Source of the DNA: Paranoxybacillus vitaminiphilus
GTDB lineage: Bacteria; Bacillota; Bacilli; Bacillales; Anoxybacillaceae
NCBI RefSeq assembly: GCF_003259935.1
Contig: NZ_QLMH01000001.1
Span: 346,004 to 410,003, forward strand
Length of the DNA stretch: 64,000 bases
Direction: 5' to 3'
Below are positions 62,932 to 64,000 of this stretch, one piece after another. Under the pieces are notes generated by a model that ran no database searches, had not been told where the DNA came from, and saw only the letters and a list, made by a program, of their open reading frames with translations. The position numbers were made by a program, and so were the translations under genes. Each line of letters begins with the position of its first letter. The first letter of the stretch is position 1.

Positions 62932-64000
62932 ATGATGAAACTTACAATAAGGAAAAAGTTATTTGCTGGTTTTTTTGCTGTTTTAGCGATTTTGGCAACA
63001 GTCGTAGCTATCGGTTTATATGAAATTACTAAAGTTGATCGTACATATAGTGAGCTCATAGAAAAAGATATAGAAAGGTTAATCGCAACAAAAGATTTAT
63101 TAAATATTATAAGAAAGGCGCAATCCAGTCAGCGCGGCTATTTGCTGACTGGTGATGAAACAGCTTTACGAAACTACTCGATTGCTCATGAGGAATACGA
63201 ATCATTAAGTAAAAAACTGATGGATTCCTATGATGATGCTAAAGAAAAACAACTTCTTCAAGAGTTAAATCATTTAGAAGAGGAATTTTATCAATTTAGC
63301 AATGAACTTTTTGGATTAAAGAAACAAAATAACACAGATGTATATAATCGTTTAATTCTGACAACGGGTCGGGAAATATTAAAGCAAGTCGAAGAAAAAG
63401 CAATGGAACTGGAAGACTATCAGAAAGAAAAAATACAAACAAGTATTAAAACAACATCCGCCAAAGCGGAATTTGAGAAAGTGATCGTTTTATCATTAGG
63501 TATTATTTCTGTTTTGGTAGGCAGCATCATTTCCTGGTATATCAGCCGCATGATTTCCCGTCCGGTTATGGCGATTGCAGGGGCTGCTCAAAAAATTGCC
63601 TCCGGCGATTTGACAGCAGATGAAATCAAAGTAAAAAATAGAGATGAAATCGGCGATTTAGCAAAATCATTTAATCAAATGAGCAAAAATCTTCGTGAGC
63701 TGATTCATCAAGTGGCTTCCAGTGCCGAACAAGTGGCAGCATCGGCAGAGGAGTTAACAGCGAGTGCGGAACAAACAAGTAAGGCAGCTGAACAAATTGC
63801 AGCTACTATGCAAGACGTGGCGGCTGGTGCTGAAAAACAAGTACAAAGCTTCCAAGAAACATCGCAAACAGCGAACGAAATATCTTTCGGTGCACAGCAG
63901 ATTGCGAGCAATGCGCAAAGCGTTTCCTCTATTGCTATGGATGCGGTAGAAAAAGCAACTCACGGCGGAAAAACGATCGATGTCGCTATTAAGCAAATGA
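62932..64000 (+). CDS. Methyl-accepting chemotaxis protein (partial, cut by window end)
   Basis: The visible 356 codons give an N-terminal membrane helix (about 9-31), an extracellular helical sensor of the CHASE3-like type (SQRGYLLTGDETALRNY), a second membrane helix (about 182-205), a HAMP domain (about 206-260; SRPVMAIAGAAQKIASGDL) and the start of the cytoplasmic coiled-coil signalling domain. The gene runs off the window. GGAGG precedes ATG 62932; ATG 62935 is an alternative. Confidence 0.92.
   Translation, partial: MMKLTIRKKLFAGFFAVLAILATVVAIGLYEITKVDRTYSELIEKDIERLIATKDLLNIIRKAQSSQRGYLLTGDETALRNYSIAHEEYESLSKKLMDSYDDAKEKQLLQELNHLEEEFYQFSNELFGLKKQNNTDVYNRLILTTGREILKQVEEKAMELEDYQKEKIQTSIKTTSAKAEFEKVIVLSLGIISVLVGSIISWYISRMISRPVMAIAGAAQKIASGDLTADEIKVKNRDEIGDLAKSFNQMSKNLRELIHQVASSAEQVAASAEELTASAEQTSKAAEQIAATMQDVAAGAEKQVQSFQETSQTANEISFGAQQIASNAQSVSSIAMDAVEKATHGGKTIDVAIKQM

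Overview
The window is a chromosomal segment of an endospore-forming Bacillaceae. Gene order follows the Bacillus subtilis infB-rbfA-truB-ribF-rpsO-pnp-ylxY-mlpA-ymxH-spoVF-asd-dapGA-rnjB-tepA-ylzJ-spoIIIE-ymfC-ymfFHIJKM-pgsA-cinA-recA-rny-ymdB-spoVS-miaB-ymcA-cotE-mutSL backbone almost exactly. The moderately low GC, frequent TTG/GTG starts, a korAB 2-oxoacid:ferredoxin oxidoreductase where B. subtilis has tdh/kbl, and a BMP-type nucleoside ABC transporter beside ymfC suggest the Geobacillus/Parageobacillus/Anoxybacillus group. That placement is inference; no rRNA gene is present to settle it.

Layout. 0-7.7 kb: translation and RNA metabolism (IF2, RbfA, TruB, RibF, S15, PNPase). 7.8-21 kb: sporulation, dipicolinate and lysine synthesis (YlxY, MlpA, YmxH, SpoVFAB, Asd, DapG, DapA), RNase J2, TepA and SpoIIIE. 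21-26.7 kb: a GntR regulator and a four-gene BMP-family ABC transporter. 27-38.8 kb: the M16 peptidase pair, YmfI-M, PgsA, CinA, RecA (LexA-controlled), RNase Y and YmdB. 38.9-50.9 kb: SpoVS (sigma-H promoter), an M19 dipeptidase, KorAB, MiaB, RicA, CotE and MutSL.

From 51 to about 58.6 kb the conserved backbone breaks into an accessory patch. It holds a truncated integrase, orphan coding fragments, two very small membrane proteins on the minus strand, a seven-fold HxH YmaF-like protein, a truncated glucosaminidase, a 27-residue YjcZ-type spore peptide, an SLH-domain protein, YitT and DUF421 membrane proteins, a frameshifted DUF3990 gene and a degraded IS3-like remnant. 58.6-64 kb carries an MFS exporter, an IS200/IS605-like hairpin scar, a divergent MocR-type regulator and EamA transporter pair, and a methyl-accepting chemotaxis protein cut by the window end.

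The most striking unexplained signal is a family of dispersed, structured intergenic repeats. There are nine long copies of about 105-150 bp and three short copies of about 65-80 bp. Their arms pair (consensus AAGAGGCTG..CATAAGTGTCTGACCTCAC against GTGGGGTCTGACACTT..CAGCCTCTT), the central part varies but stays self-complementary, and most end in a T run. Eleven of twelve share one orientation with the surrounding genes; one is inverted.

How the parts fit. spoVFAB-asd-dapGA channels aspartate to dihydrodipicolinate, the common precursor of lysine and spore DPA. The rnjB, pnp and rny genes encode three of the cell's RNA-decay enzymes, and pnp and rny have long structured leaders. RicA, SpoVS, CotE, SpoIIIE, TepA, YlxY, YmxH and the YjcZ peptide mark a sporulating lifestyle. 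Large stretches over 300 bp without a gene are covered in the feature list.
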